Assembly: GCA_003529325.1 (NCBI GenBank)
Contig: DPVW01000354.1
Coordinates: 1,561-13,773 of the forward strand
DNA: 12,213 nt
Source: Candidatus Latescibacterota bacterium
GTDB lineage: Bacteria; Latescibacterota; UBA2968; UBA8231
Direction: 5' to 3'
Of this stretch, positions 1-6,301 are shown one piece after another. Position 1 is the first letter of the stretch. Every line of letters begins with the position of its first letter. The position numbers were made by a program, and so were the translations under genes. The notes below the pieces were generated by a model. The model saw only the letters and a list, made by a program, of their open reading frames with translations, had not been told where the DNA came from and did no database searches.

Positions 1-1851
1 CAGGTCCACCTGCAACGAGTCGCCCGCCATCGTAACCGCTACAGGCGTCACGGCGGAGCCGCCAACCCGTACCGACACTTCCTCAACGGCAGCGGGGGTC
101 TGGATGTGCACGCGGTCAAACCCCTGATCGCCAAAGCGAAAGGTCGGTTTCAGCACGTAGCTGAATGTTTGCAATGAGTCGAATTCCACCTGACGCGGCA
201 GGACCCGGCTGGTGACGCCACCACTGACCAGTGCATTGTCGAAGTGGAGGGAAATGCTGCGCAAGGTCGGCGTGACCTCGGGGTCGTCGTTGCCCAGCCT
301 CACCTGCAACTGCACGAACCGTCTCGGTGTCGGTGACAGGAACACTTCTTCCGGGAAGTCGTACACCTGACTCCAGCCAGACCAGTCGGAACCTTTGCGC
401 TGGATTTCCACCACGTCCTGCTTCTGCGACTTGGGGAGTTTGCTCCACTGGGCCTGCGAGATCTCCACACCGTTCTTGTTGTAGAACTTCTCTTCGATGA
501 AGAACGTGTCCCCCGTCTGCGAGCGAATCTCCACGAAGGTTTCCGGGGGCAGGTCAGCATCCCAACTCAGCCGGCGAATGCTTTTGGTACCACCCAGATC
601 GATGAAGTCTGACTCCATCTCCGCGCCCGCTACATAGCCGTCTCCGAGGAGCATGAACTCAGTGATCGAATAGAACGGGTTGTTGGTTCCCCCCTGGGCT
701 CCGGCGATGCGAATGAAGTTGAGACGGTGGTAGAAGACGTAGCGAGTTTTTCGTAGAGGGAACTTGAAGTCAAACACCCGACGCAGGGGACTTCCGGTGT
801 TGTCGACCTCGCTCAACTGTTGAAAATCGAAATTTCCACGCACTCGATCCGTCGTCACTCCTCTGGCCTGCGTGCCGTCCGAGGTGGAGATTTCGCAGCT
901 GCCGAAGAACCGTACAAAGCTCACGTCCATGAAAGCCCGGTCGATCCAGTAGGTGGCCCCCAGGTCGATCTCGAACCAGTGACCCTCCAGGACCCAGTCG
1001 TTGGGCCCCGACAGGGACCAGGTAGAATTCTTGTCGCCGTCGATGAGGGTCGACAGGTTGCTCAGGTCGGTGCCGCCCCGCACGCCGCCGCCACGTTCCA
1101 CGCTTCCCAGAACCGCGTTGTTGCCCAGGCCGATCACTTCGATCTCCGCCAGCGCGGCCCCCACGTTCTGTTCCTCGGCGACGAAACGCACGTACTGCAC
1201 CATGGCGTGGTCCAGCGTATCGCTGACGACAAGGTGCTCGCCTGTTGCCCCGCCGGCGTGGATTGTCTGCAGTTCGTATTCGACGACGCGGTCCACGTTC
1301 GGCTCGCTGGCGCGTCCCGCTCGGGAAAACTGAAACACATCTCTGGCTGCCGACGCCCGCACGCCATCGTTGGTGTACACGCTGAAACTGCGGAAAGGTC
1401 GCGCGCCAAGCGTGTCGGGGAAGGTCAGGCGGATTTTGGTTGCCAGGACCACACGGCCGAGATCGACCTCGATGAACCAGTCCTCGATTACGTGATCCTG
1501 GGGGGGTTGCCACCAGGTGTCCGCCCGTCCGTCGATGATGTTCTCCGCCGATTCCTCCGCGGAACCGACCACACGGATGCCTCCGGGTACGGGTTCCCTG
1601 CTGCTCCTGGTCAGGTGGCGGAACTGCCGCGCGTCGGCGACGGCGTTGATCGACCTGTCGATTCGACCCAGACCAATACTGCCGTCCTCGTTCTGCACCA
1701 CGGCGCCCCGCGGGAACGTCCAGCTGTCCCAATTGGCCTTGCTGTCAATGCGGAACACGTCAGCCAGGCACGCCGAGACGCTCACGAGAAGCAGAGCGGC
1801 GGCAACGGCTGGGATGTACGAGAATTGCTGCGGGATGGAAGTTCTGGTCAT
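1..1851 (-). CDS. Secreted protein with two discoidin (F5/8 type C)-like domains, 3' end outside window
   Basis: Reading the minus strand from ATG at 1851 gives 617 uninterrupted codons to the left edge, so the C-terminus is missing. Residues about 13-30 form a hydrophobic export signal ending VSVSACLAD. C28 could be a lipoprotein cysteine, or cleavage could follow CLA. Two discoidin-like beta-sandwich stretches follow: about 90-240 (ENIIDGRADTWW, WFIEVDLG, then VQYVRFVAEE..AEIEVIG) and about 245-405 (STLIDGDKNSTWS, WFEIDLGATYWIDR, NFIRIAG). Each shows the order 'IDG-D-TW', 'W-EIDLG', 'R..A'. Residues about 410-540 (DFIDLGGTKSIRRLSWDADLPP, KLPKSQKQ, GSDWSGWSQVYDF, SPTPRRFVQLQVRL) form a separate module that I recall from similar proteins of uncultured bacteria but cannot name. 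Discoidin folds generally bind glycans or surfaces, so an extracellular binding role is inferred. The gene lies 100 bp downstream of the family-5 binding protein on the same strand. The Shine-Dalgarno is weak (AAGAGAG region); the start rests on the signal peptide. Confidence 0.8.
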   Translation of the reverse strand, partial: MTRTSIPQQFSYIPAVAAALLLVSVSACLADVFRIDSKANWDSWTFPRGAVVQNEDGSIGLGRIDRSINAVADARQFRHLTRSSREPVPGGIRVVGSAEESAENIIDGRADTWWQPPQDHVIEDWFIEVDLGRVVLATKIRLTFPDTLGARPFRSFSVYTNDGVRASAARDVFQFSRAGRASEPNVDRVVEYELQTIHAGGATGEHLVVSDTLDHAMVQYVRFVAEEQNVGAALAEIEVIGLGNNAVLGSVERGGGVRGGTDLSNLSTLIDGDKNSTWSLSGPNDWVLEGHWFEIDLGATYWIDRAFMDVSFVRFFGSCEISTSDGTQARGVTTDRVRGNFDFQQLSEVDNTGSPLRRVFDFKFPLRKTRYVFYHRLNFIRIAGAQGGTNNPFYSITEFMLLGDGYVAGAEMESDFIDLGGTKSIRRLSWDADLPPETFVEIRSQTGDTFFIEEKFYNKNGVEISQAQWSKLPKSQKQDVVEIQRKGSDWSGWSQVYDFPEEVFLSPTPRRFVQLQVRLGNDDPEVTPTLRSISLHFDNALVSGGVTSRVLPRQVEFDSLQTFSYVLKPTFRFGDQGFDRVHIQTPAAVEEVSVRVGGSAVTPVAVTMAGDSLQVDL

Positions 1852-1904
1852 GCCGCTCTCTTGCCACGAGGCTGCGAAACGACAGCCCGTTGAGTCATCC
1901 GTTT

Positions 1905-1954
1905 CCGTCGCCGGTATTGTACGCAAAGGGGAAAACCCTCGCGACAGGACACTA
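1905..1954 (-). repeat. Stem-loop repeat copy 2, at the stop of the family-5 SBP gene
   Basis: On the minus strand TAGTGTCCTGTCG (1954-1942) begins with the TAG stop of the family-5 binding protein. CGACGG follows at 1910-1905 after 31 nt. CTGTCG can pair with CGACGG using one G-U pair, and one further C-G pair (1941/1911) can be added. The same 13-mer starts at the TAG stop of the DUF4380-like gene at 4768 and there too is followed by CGACGG, after 29 nt. The loops show no obvious similarity. It could be a dispersed hairpin, a processing or termination element, or a miniature-element remnant. Confidence 0.4.
1916..1921 (-). promoter_or_regulatory. Possible -10 element upstream of the discoidin-protein gene
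   Basis: TACAAT on the minus strand matches five of six bases of TATAAT and lies 64 bp upstream of the ATG at 1851. The -35 position at 17 bp spacing (1939-1944, TCGCGA) matches only three of six bases. Just upstream is GGGTTTTCCCC (1938-1928), which could form a very short hairpin. This may give the discoidin gene its own promoter, or it may be read through from the upstream binding-protein gene. The evidence is thin. Confidence 0.2.
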
Positions 1955-3679
1955 ATCCTGTGTCGGCTCCAGGCCGAGCAGGACGATGAGCACGGTGCGA
2001 ACCCAGTTTGCGCTGTTCATATAGGGGTTCTGTGCCGAGGGCCAATTGGTCCAGTAGGTCTGATTGTGCGGGATCCGGTGGAACCACTGCAGCAGTGGGA
2101 TCGCCGGCATCTCGGCGATCCAGATCTCCATGGCCTGTCGAAAGAGGGGGATCAGCGCCGGATCGTCGGGTGCCACCTGGCCCATCTGGTCCACCAGACG
2201 GTCGAATTCGGCGTTTGACCAGCGATAGTAATAGGGAGTGGGCGTCCCCGTGGGCTCGACGAAGCGACTGTGGAACAACCTGAGGGTGAAGTACGGATCG
2301 CGGACCGAACCGCCGATGCCCATGATGAAGGCCCGTGCCCTTCCCAGGGAGATATTCGTGTACGCATCGGAGTACATGCGGAAGGAGGCATCGAAGCCGG
2401 CCTTGCGCAACTGCTGGACGAGCACCGGTGTGAAGTCCTGGAACAGCCCAGGGAAGACGACGATCGGCATTTTCACCCGCTGTCCATCTCTGACCCACAG
2501 GCCCTCTTCGTCGAGAGCCCAACCCTTGCGCTGCATGATCTGGGCCGTCTTGCCAGGGTTATGCTCGTTGACGCCGTATTTCACCAACAGGTCCTGAACC
2601 TGCGAGGTGTACTTCTTCAGCGGGGGAAAATCGGGAAAGGGGAGCAAGGTGTATTCACCCGCGCCCTGCCAGCCGACCTCCACCAGCTGTTCGCGATCGA
2701 TGGCGTGGTTTACGGCCCAACGGATCTCGGCGTCGTCAAAAGGAGCTTCGAGGTTGTTGAAGCCAAGCACCGGCGGCCACCAGTCGCGGTATCCGTATGG
2801 CGACTCCCGTCCCGACCAGGTGGTGACATTCGGATTGGCATCAAGCAGCGCCTTGATGTTGGCCGGGCGCAGGTCAGTGCACTGGTCCATCTCATTATTT
2901 ATGAACAGCTGGACCCACTTGTTCTCATTTCCCTGAGGCAGGTAGATGATCCGCTCCACCTTGGGCGTCCGCTGAAAGCCGGTCGTCACCGCCCACCAGT
3001 CGTGCCTCACATCCCAGATTCGCTGCAACGGTTCGGACAGTGCCAGCCTGTACGGGCCGCTGACAACAGGAAAGCCTTGGGCCAGGTTCAGGTTCTTGAA
3101 CAGCGTTGGATCCTGATCCTCCCAGATGTGTTTGGGCACGATGTGGATGCCGTTGCCGAAGTTGTAGGTGAAGTACGAGAACACGAATCGGGGATTGGGC
3201 GCCTTCAGCGCGATCACCGCCGTCAGTGAATCCGGCACGTCGACGTTTTTGACCCAGGTATCCATGTCGGTGGAAAACGCCAGCTCGGGAGCGTGGCTCC
3301 TGAGCATGTCCACCGTGAACTTGAGATCGTGTGCCGTCCACGGGTGTCCATCGCTCCAGGTGACGCCTGGGCGGATGTGAATCGTTACCTCGGTGTAGTC
3401 GTCGTTGAACTCGTGCCCCGTGGCGATCCAAGGTATGATGTTATCCTGTTCGACATAGGCGTTGTAGAAATAGAGCGGCTCAAAGAGGTAGTCGAAACCC
3501 GGCGACTCGATCCCCAGGATGAAGGGGTTGAAGGAGTCGTAATCCGTCATGAAATTGATGCCCAGAATCAGCGTGCGATTGCGTGGCACCTGCGGCAATG
3601 ACGCTGGAGATCCAGCGCCAGAGCCGCCGCACGATACCAGCGTCAGCCACAGCATCAGGCCCAGCATTCGGCACTTCAT
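1952..3679 (-). CDS. ABC transporter substrate-binding lipoprotein, family 5 (SBP_bac_5)
   Basis: A 575-residue periplasmic binding lipoprotein of the DppA/OppA (peptide/nickel, also oligosaccharide) class. ATG at 3679 is preferred: AAGGAG (3693-3688) sits 8 nt upstream, and the protein then opens with a short basic-hydrophobic signal and lipobox LVSC at 14-17, with G at +2. An in-frame ATG at 3763 would add 28 non-signal-like residues. The family signature is clear at 105-121 (GVTWSDGHPWTAHDLKF). Other typical segments are a HIVPKHIW stretch near 200, DAEIRWAVNHAIDREQLV in the middle, and near the C-terminus YYYRWSNAEFDRLVDQM and an aromatic-rich IPLLQWFHRIPHNQTYWTNW. The many aromatics and the C-terminal shape recall oligosaccharide-binding members, but the ligand is not determinable. 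No DppB/C/D/F-type genes are in the window; they could lie beyond the left edge. It is divergent from the CUT1-type operon. Confidence 0.9.
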   Translation of the reverse strand: MKCRMLGLMLWLTLVSCGGSGAGSPASLPQVPRNRTLILGINFMTDYDSFNPFILGIESPGFDYLFEPLYFYNAYVEQDNIIPWIATGHEFNDDYTEVTIHIRPGVTWSDGHPWTAHDLKFTVDMLRSHAPELAFSTDMDTWVKNVDVPDSLTAVIALKAPNPRFVFSYFTYNFGNGIHIVPKHIWEDQDPTLFKNLNLAQGFPVVSGPYRLALSEPLQRIWDVRHDWWAVTTGFQRTPKVERIIYLPQGNENKWVQLFINNEMDQCTDLRPANIKALLDANPNVTTWSGRESPYGYRDWWPPVLGFNNLEAPFDDAEIRWAVNHAIDREQLVEVGWQGAGEYTLLPFPDFPPLKKYTSQVQDLLVKYGVNEHNPGKTAQIMQRKGWALDEEGLWVRDGQRVKMPIVVFPGLFQDFTPVLVQQLRKAGFDASFRMYSDAYTNISLGRARAFIMGIGGSVRDPYFTLRLFHSRFVEPTGTPTPYYYRWSNAEFDRLVDQMGQVAPDDPALIPLFRQAMEIWIAEMPAIPLLQWFHRIPHNQTYWTNWPSAQNPYMNSANWVRTVLIVLLGLEPTQD

Positions 3680-3687
3680 CCACCCAG

Positions 3688-3693
3688 CTCCTT
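3688..3693 (-). promoter_or_regulatory. Shine-Dalgarno deciding the family-5 SBP start
   Basis: AAGGAG on the minus strand lies 8 nt before the ATG at 3679. It fixes the start at the lipoprotein signal peptide rather than at the in-frame ATG 84 bp further upstream. Confidence 0.7.
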
Positions 3694-3734
3694 GAGGAAG
3701 TCTTTCCGGCTCCGGGTAATCCCCGGGCAGTGTG

Positions 3735-3763
3735 ACTATACTTCCCCGGCAGGAGTCGAACAA
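3735..3763 (-). promoter_or_regulatory. Candidate sigma70-type promoter for the family-5 SBP gene
   Basis: On the minus strand TTGTTC (3763-3758, three of six matches to TTGACA) is followed after exactly 17 bp by TATAGT (3740-3735, five of six matches to TATAAT). Transcription would begin near 3728, leaving a leader of about 49 nt that includes the AAGGAG ribosome site. The -10 overlaps a possible plus-strand -10 (TATACT, 3737-3742). The call rests on consensus matching and position only. Confidence 0.35.
3737..3742 (+). promoter_or_regulatory. Possible -10 for the DUF4380/ABC operon
   Basis: TATACT matches five of six bases of TATAAT, but no -35-like hexamer lies 16-18 bp upstream (GGGTAA at 3714-3719). 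A start near 3749 would leave a leader of about 32 nt to the ATG at 3781. It shares bases with the opposing TATAGT, so the two promoters, if real, would exclude each other. Confidence 0.22.
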
Positions 3764-3780
3764 TGAAGGAGGGGGACAAC

Positions 3781-4770
3781 ATGAGTCGATTTGGTCTGCT
3801 ACCGCTGCTCGTCACGATGTCGCTGATGAGTCGGGGCGTCGACGCTGTGGACATCGAGGGTGCCGAGGTCATCGACTATTTCGGCTACTCAGGGTGCATC
3901 GCACTTGCGAACGAGCATACCCGGGTCATCCTCACCACGCACGGTGGGCGCATACTGGAGTACTCTCGTGACGGCGAAAACGCCATCCACCTGGATCCGG
4001 TTCAGGAAGGTTGGGTCTACGTTCCGGGGGAGCCTACGGTCGATCCCACCGGTGGGCGGCTGGATATCGGTCCCGAGGCGATCATACCACGCAGACCTGA
4101 ACTGTGGTTGGGCCAGTGGCAGGCGGAGATCACCGGTCCCCGCGCCGCGCGACTGACCAGTGTGGAGCATGCCGCAACGGGTGTGCAGCTGGTCCGCGAC
4201 TTCGTCCTCGACGAGACGACATCTCACCTCAGCGTCACCCAGACCATCCGGAACATCTCCGGACAGGCCACCCAGTGGTGTCACTGGAGCCGCACGTTCG
4301 GCCGGGGCGGAGGCATCGTCGTCATTCCCCTGGCATGCCAGAGCCGGTTTCCCAATGACTACGTGATGTATGGCCCCGGACCGGTGATCAACTACCGGCC
4401 AGAGGATCCCAACATTCGGGTGCGCGACGGGTTCCTTGAGATTGTCGGCCCCCCGGCGCGAGCCAAGCTGGGGTTCGACTCCTGCGCCGGCTGGTTTTCG
4501 TACCTGTCGAAGAACGACCTGATGTGGGTGAAACGGTTTCCGGTGTACCCCGAACGGGTCTACAACGAAATGGTGGGCCTGACGATCTCCATCTGGTACA
4601 ACAAGGAGGAGATGACGGAGCTGGAACCGATCGGCCCCCGCGAGACACTGGCCCCGGGAGAATCCTCCTCTTTCACCGAAGACTGGTGGCTGCTGCCACA
4701 TGCCTATCCCGAGACGGGCGAAGTAGACCTGGAGGAGATCGCCCGAATGGTGGATCAGCAGGCGCGCTAG
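3781..4770 (+). CDS. Secreted DUF4380 / galactose-mutarotase-like protein
   Basis: A 329-residue exported protein that I place by pattern in the galactose mutarotase-like beta-sandwich superfamily, closest to DUF4380. Supporting segments are TRVILTTHGGRILEYSRDGENAIH (about 47-70, the 'G-GRI...GEN' signature), VQLVRDFVLDETTSHLSVTQTIRNIS (135-160), QWCHWSRTFGRGGGIVVIPL (165-184) and a C-terminal TLAPGESSSFTEDWWL (289-304). Residues 1-22 (MSRFGLLPLLVTMSL...VDA) form a signal peptide. ATG 3781 follows AAGGAGG (3766-3772) by 8 nt and places the basic residue at the signal N-terminus. ATG 3763 also has an AGGAG 7 nt upstream (3751-3755) and would add MKEGDN, so the start is not certain. DUF4380 proteins are uncharacterised; sugar epimerase-like or sugar-binding activity is only inferred from the fold. 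It heads the operon of sugar-type ABC genes, 52 bp before the first binding protein. Confidence 0.75.
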   Translation: MSRFGLLPLLVTMSLMSRGVDAVDIEGAEVIDYFGYSGCIALANEHTRVILTTHGGRILEYSRDGENAIHLDPVQEGWVYVPGEPTVDPTGGRLDIGPEAIIPRRPELWLGQWQAEITGPRAARLTSVEHAATGVQLVRDFVLDETTSHLSVTQTIRNISGQATQWCHWSRTFGRGGGIVVIPLACQSRFPNDYVMYGPGPVINYRPEDPNIRVRDGFLEIVGPPARAKLGFDSCAGWFSYLSKNDLMWVKRFPVYPERVYNEMVGLTISIWYNKEEMTELEPIGPRETLAPGESSSFTEDWWLLPHAYPETGEVDLEEIARMVDQQAR

Positions 4771-4789
4771 TGTCCTGTCGAGACGCGCC
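4761..4789 (+). other. Short GC-rich inverted repeat across the DUF4380-gene stop codon
   Basis: GGCGCG (4761-4766) and CGCGCC (4784-4789) are perfect 6-bp arms around a 17-nt loop holding the TAG stop and TGTCCTGTCG. Because that loop sequence is also the left arm of the longer hairpin at 4767-4823, the two folds compete. There is no T-tract, so it is not a classical terminator. Confidence 0.35.
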
Positions 4790-4823
4790 AATTCCACAAG
4801 TCCTCTCTGCGACGGGACAATAG
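4767..4823 (+). repeat. Stem-loop repeat copy 1, between DUF4380-like gene and first SBP gene
   Basis: CTAGTGTCCTGTCG (4767-4780) and CGACGGGACAATAG (4810-4823) form an inverted repeat of 14-base arms: 12 exact pairs, one G-U pair in RNA and one mismatch, with a 29-nt loop. It covers almost the whole intercistronic gap, from the stop codon to the first base of the GTG start. It would pair the weak GGGA ribosome site. The left arm's TAGTGTCCTGTCG recurs exactly at the TAG stop of the family-5 binding-protein gene (1954-1942), also followed by CGACGG. Confidence 0.5.
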
Positions 4824-6301
4824 TGCGCAAGCTGACCTTGATATGCTCCCTCGTCCTGGCAGCCGCGGGGACGGGCACCTGGCTGACCGAGCCAGACATG
4901 AGCAGCGATGTACCGGTCATCTACTGGGCGACGGACCCGAACCCGGCTCGAATCGAACAGGTGGCTGAGTTCCACCAATGGCTGGTGGACCATGGACACA
5001 CCACGCCGGCAGGGAAACCGAGAGCGGAACTACGCCTCGAAACGGTCAACGCCGATCGCAAGGGGGTGATTCAGGGGGTGTCCGGTGTCGCCGCAGACAT
5101 CATGGACTGCAGTGTGCCCTGGTATCAGTCCATCGGTCTGCTCGCCGACGTCACGGAGGAGGCCGAACGGTACGGCTTTGGCATCGACCATACGTACGCC
5201 GCTCTCGAGCCCCTGCTCACCGTCGACGGGCGCCAGTATGGCTTTCCGTGCAACGTCTATGTCATGGCTCTGTGGAGCAACCTGGATACCTTCGAAAAAC
5301 TCGGAATGGAGCCGCCGCCGACGCATTGGGATTGGGATACCTTCGAACGCATCGGCAAGGAGTTCGTTGCCAGGGCCAACCCCCCTGGTGAGCGCCAGAC
5401 CGTGTTCTTCATGAACAAGTTCGAACACCCCTATATGATCCGCGCCATGCATCGGAGCGTGGGCGTTTCCGATTTCAACGAGACCATGACCCGGTCAGGC
5501 CTGGATCATGAAGGATATGCCGAGACCCTGGCGCGGGTATACAAGTGGACCTACGTCGACCACATCGCCGCCAGCTCCGCGGAGGAATCCGCATTTTCGA
5601 CAGAATCCGGATACAGCGGCGCTGGGCTGACGCTCTTCCAGAAGGGCCATTACGGCATGTACAACATTGGCCGCTGGATTCTGATCCGTCTCCGCGAGTT
5701 CGACAATCCCCCCAGAGTCGGTGTCAGCCACTATCCGCATAGCGGCTTCGCCAATGCCGTGATTTCCACGCGCTCCGCCTGCATATACGCCGGCTCCAAG
5801 CACCTGGAGGAGGCCAAGTTGTTCCTGGCGTATCTGGCCAGTGAGATATACAATGCCGGCATCGTCCGCTCCGCCGACGCTATGCCGCCGGGCCCGGAGT
5901 TTACCCGCATCGAGGCTTACACGCACCCGCCGGCACACAGGAACGAATGGGGATCACACGAGATCCCTGCCCATGGGGCTGAGACGATCGCCATCTCGAC
6001 CTCCGTCAGTCCTTTCATACCTATGGCTACGGTCGACCGCTACAAGAAAAAGGCGCTGGACGAAGTCATGGCCGATCTGGCGACCCCGGAGGCGGCGGTG
6101 CGCGAGGCGGCCCGGAGGATCGACGCGGAGATCCATCTCACACTGAAAGAGAGTGCCAAGCTGCGCGCGAAATACGCGGAGGCCGTCGGCCTGCAGGAGA
6201 AGATCGACCGGTATCGTGATGAGGGCAGAAGGGTACCCATCTCCTGGATCACGAATCCCTTCCACCGGCGTTACTACGTGGAGAAGGGCTGGGCCGGATG
6301 A
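4823..6301 (+). CDS. Extracellular solute-binding protein, family 1 (sugar type), tandem copy A
   Basis: A 492-residue ABC receptor of the SBP_bac_1 type. GTG at 4823 begins MRKLTLICSLVLAAAG, a short hydrophobic export segment with no clear lipobox. It matches the start of paralogue B, which supports the start despite a weak Shine-Dalgarno (GGGA, 4814-4817). The mature part opens VPVIYWATDPNPARIEQV and continues with ADIMDCSVPWYQSIGLLADVT (about 91-111), YGFPCNVYVMALWSNLDTFEKLG (about 139-161), WDWDTFERIGKEF, GLTLFQKGHYGMYNIGRW (268-285) and KLFLAYLAS. This is the normal order for sugar-binding receptors. A distinctive C-terminal tail of about 60 residues carries a charged helix and ends NPFHRRYYVEKGWAG. 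It is about 80% identical, without gaps, to the next gene (98 differences in 492 by hand count). Its stop overlaps the next start as ATGA. The substrate is probably a sugar but unknown. Confidence 0.88.
   Translation: MRKLTLICSLVLAAAGTGTWLTEPDMSSDVPVIYWATDPNPARIEQVAEFHQWLVDHGHTTPAGKPRAELRLETVNADRKGVIQGVSGVAADIMDCSVPWYQSIGLLADVTEEAERYGFGIDHTYAALEPLLTVDGRQYGFPCNVYVMALWSNLDTFEKLGMEPPPTHWDWDTFERIGKEFVARANPPGERQTVFFMNKFEHPYMIRAMHRSVGVSDFNETMTRSGLDHEGYAETLARVYKWTYVDHIAASSAEESAFSTESGYSGAGLTLFQKGHYGMYNIGRWILIRLREFDNPPRVGVSHYPHSGFANAVISTRSACIYAGSKHLEEAKLFLAYLASEIYNAGIVRSADAMPPGPEFTRIEAYTHPPAHRNEWGSHEIPAHGAETIAISTSVSPFIPMATVDRYKKKALDEVMADLATPEAAVREAARRIDAEIHLTLKESAKLRAKYAEAVGLQEKIDRYRDEGRRVPISWITNPFHRRYYVEKGWAG

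Noticed and set aside
820..1893. Long plus-strand open frame of 357 codons opposite the discoidin gene, and a minus-strand frame at 770-1732
   Set aside because: Both give low-complexity, R/P/G- or H/V-rich translations with no family features. The third minus-strand frame encodes the discoidin-like protein without a stop.
1928..1941. GGGTTTTCCCC-containing hairpin as terminator of the family-5 binding-protein gene
   Set aside because: The stem is only 3-4 bp and is followed by just three T residues; too weak to call a terminator.
2270..3229. Plus-strand open frame of 319 codons
   Set aside because: Antisense to the well-supported family-5 binding protein; the translation has no recognisable motif and GC-rich codon bias explains the lack of stops.
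3889..4920. Minus-strand open frame of 343 codons
   Set aside because: Antisense across the DUF4380-like gene, the intergenic hairpin and the start of receptor A; no signal, domain or ribosome site.
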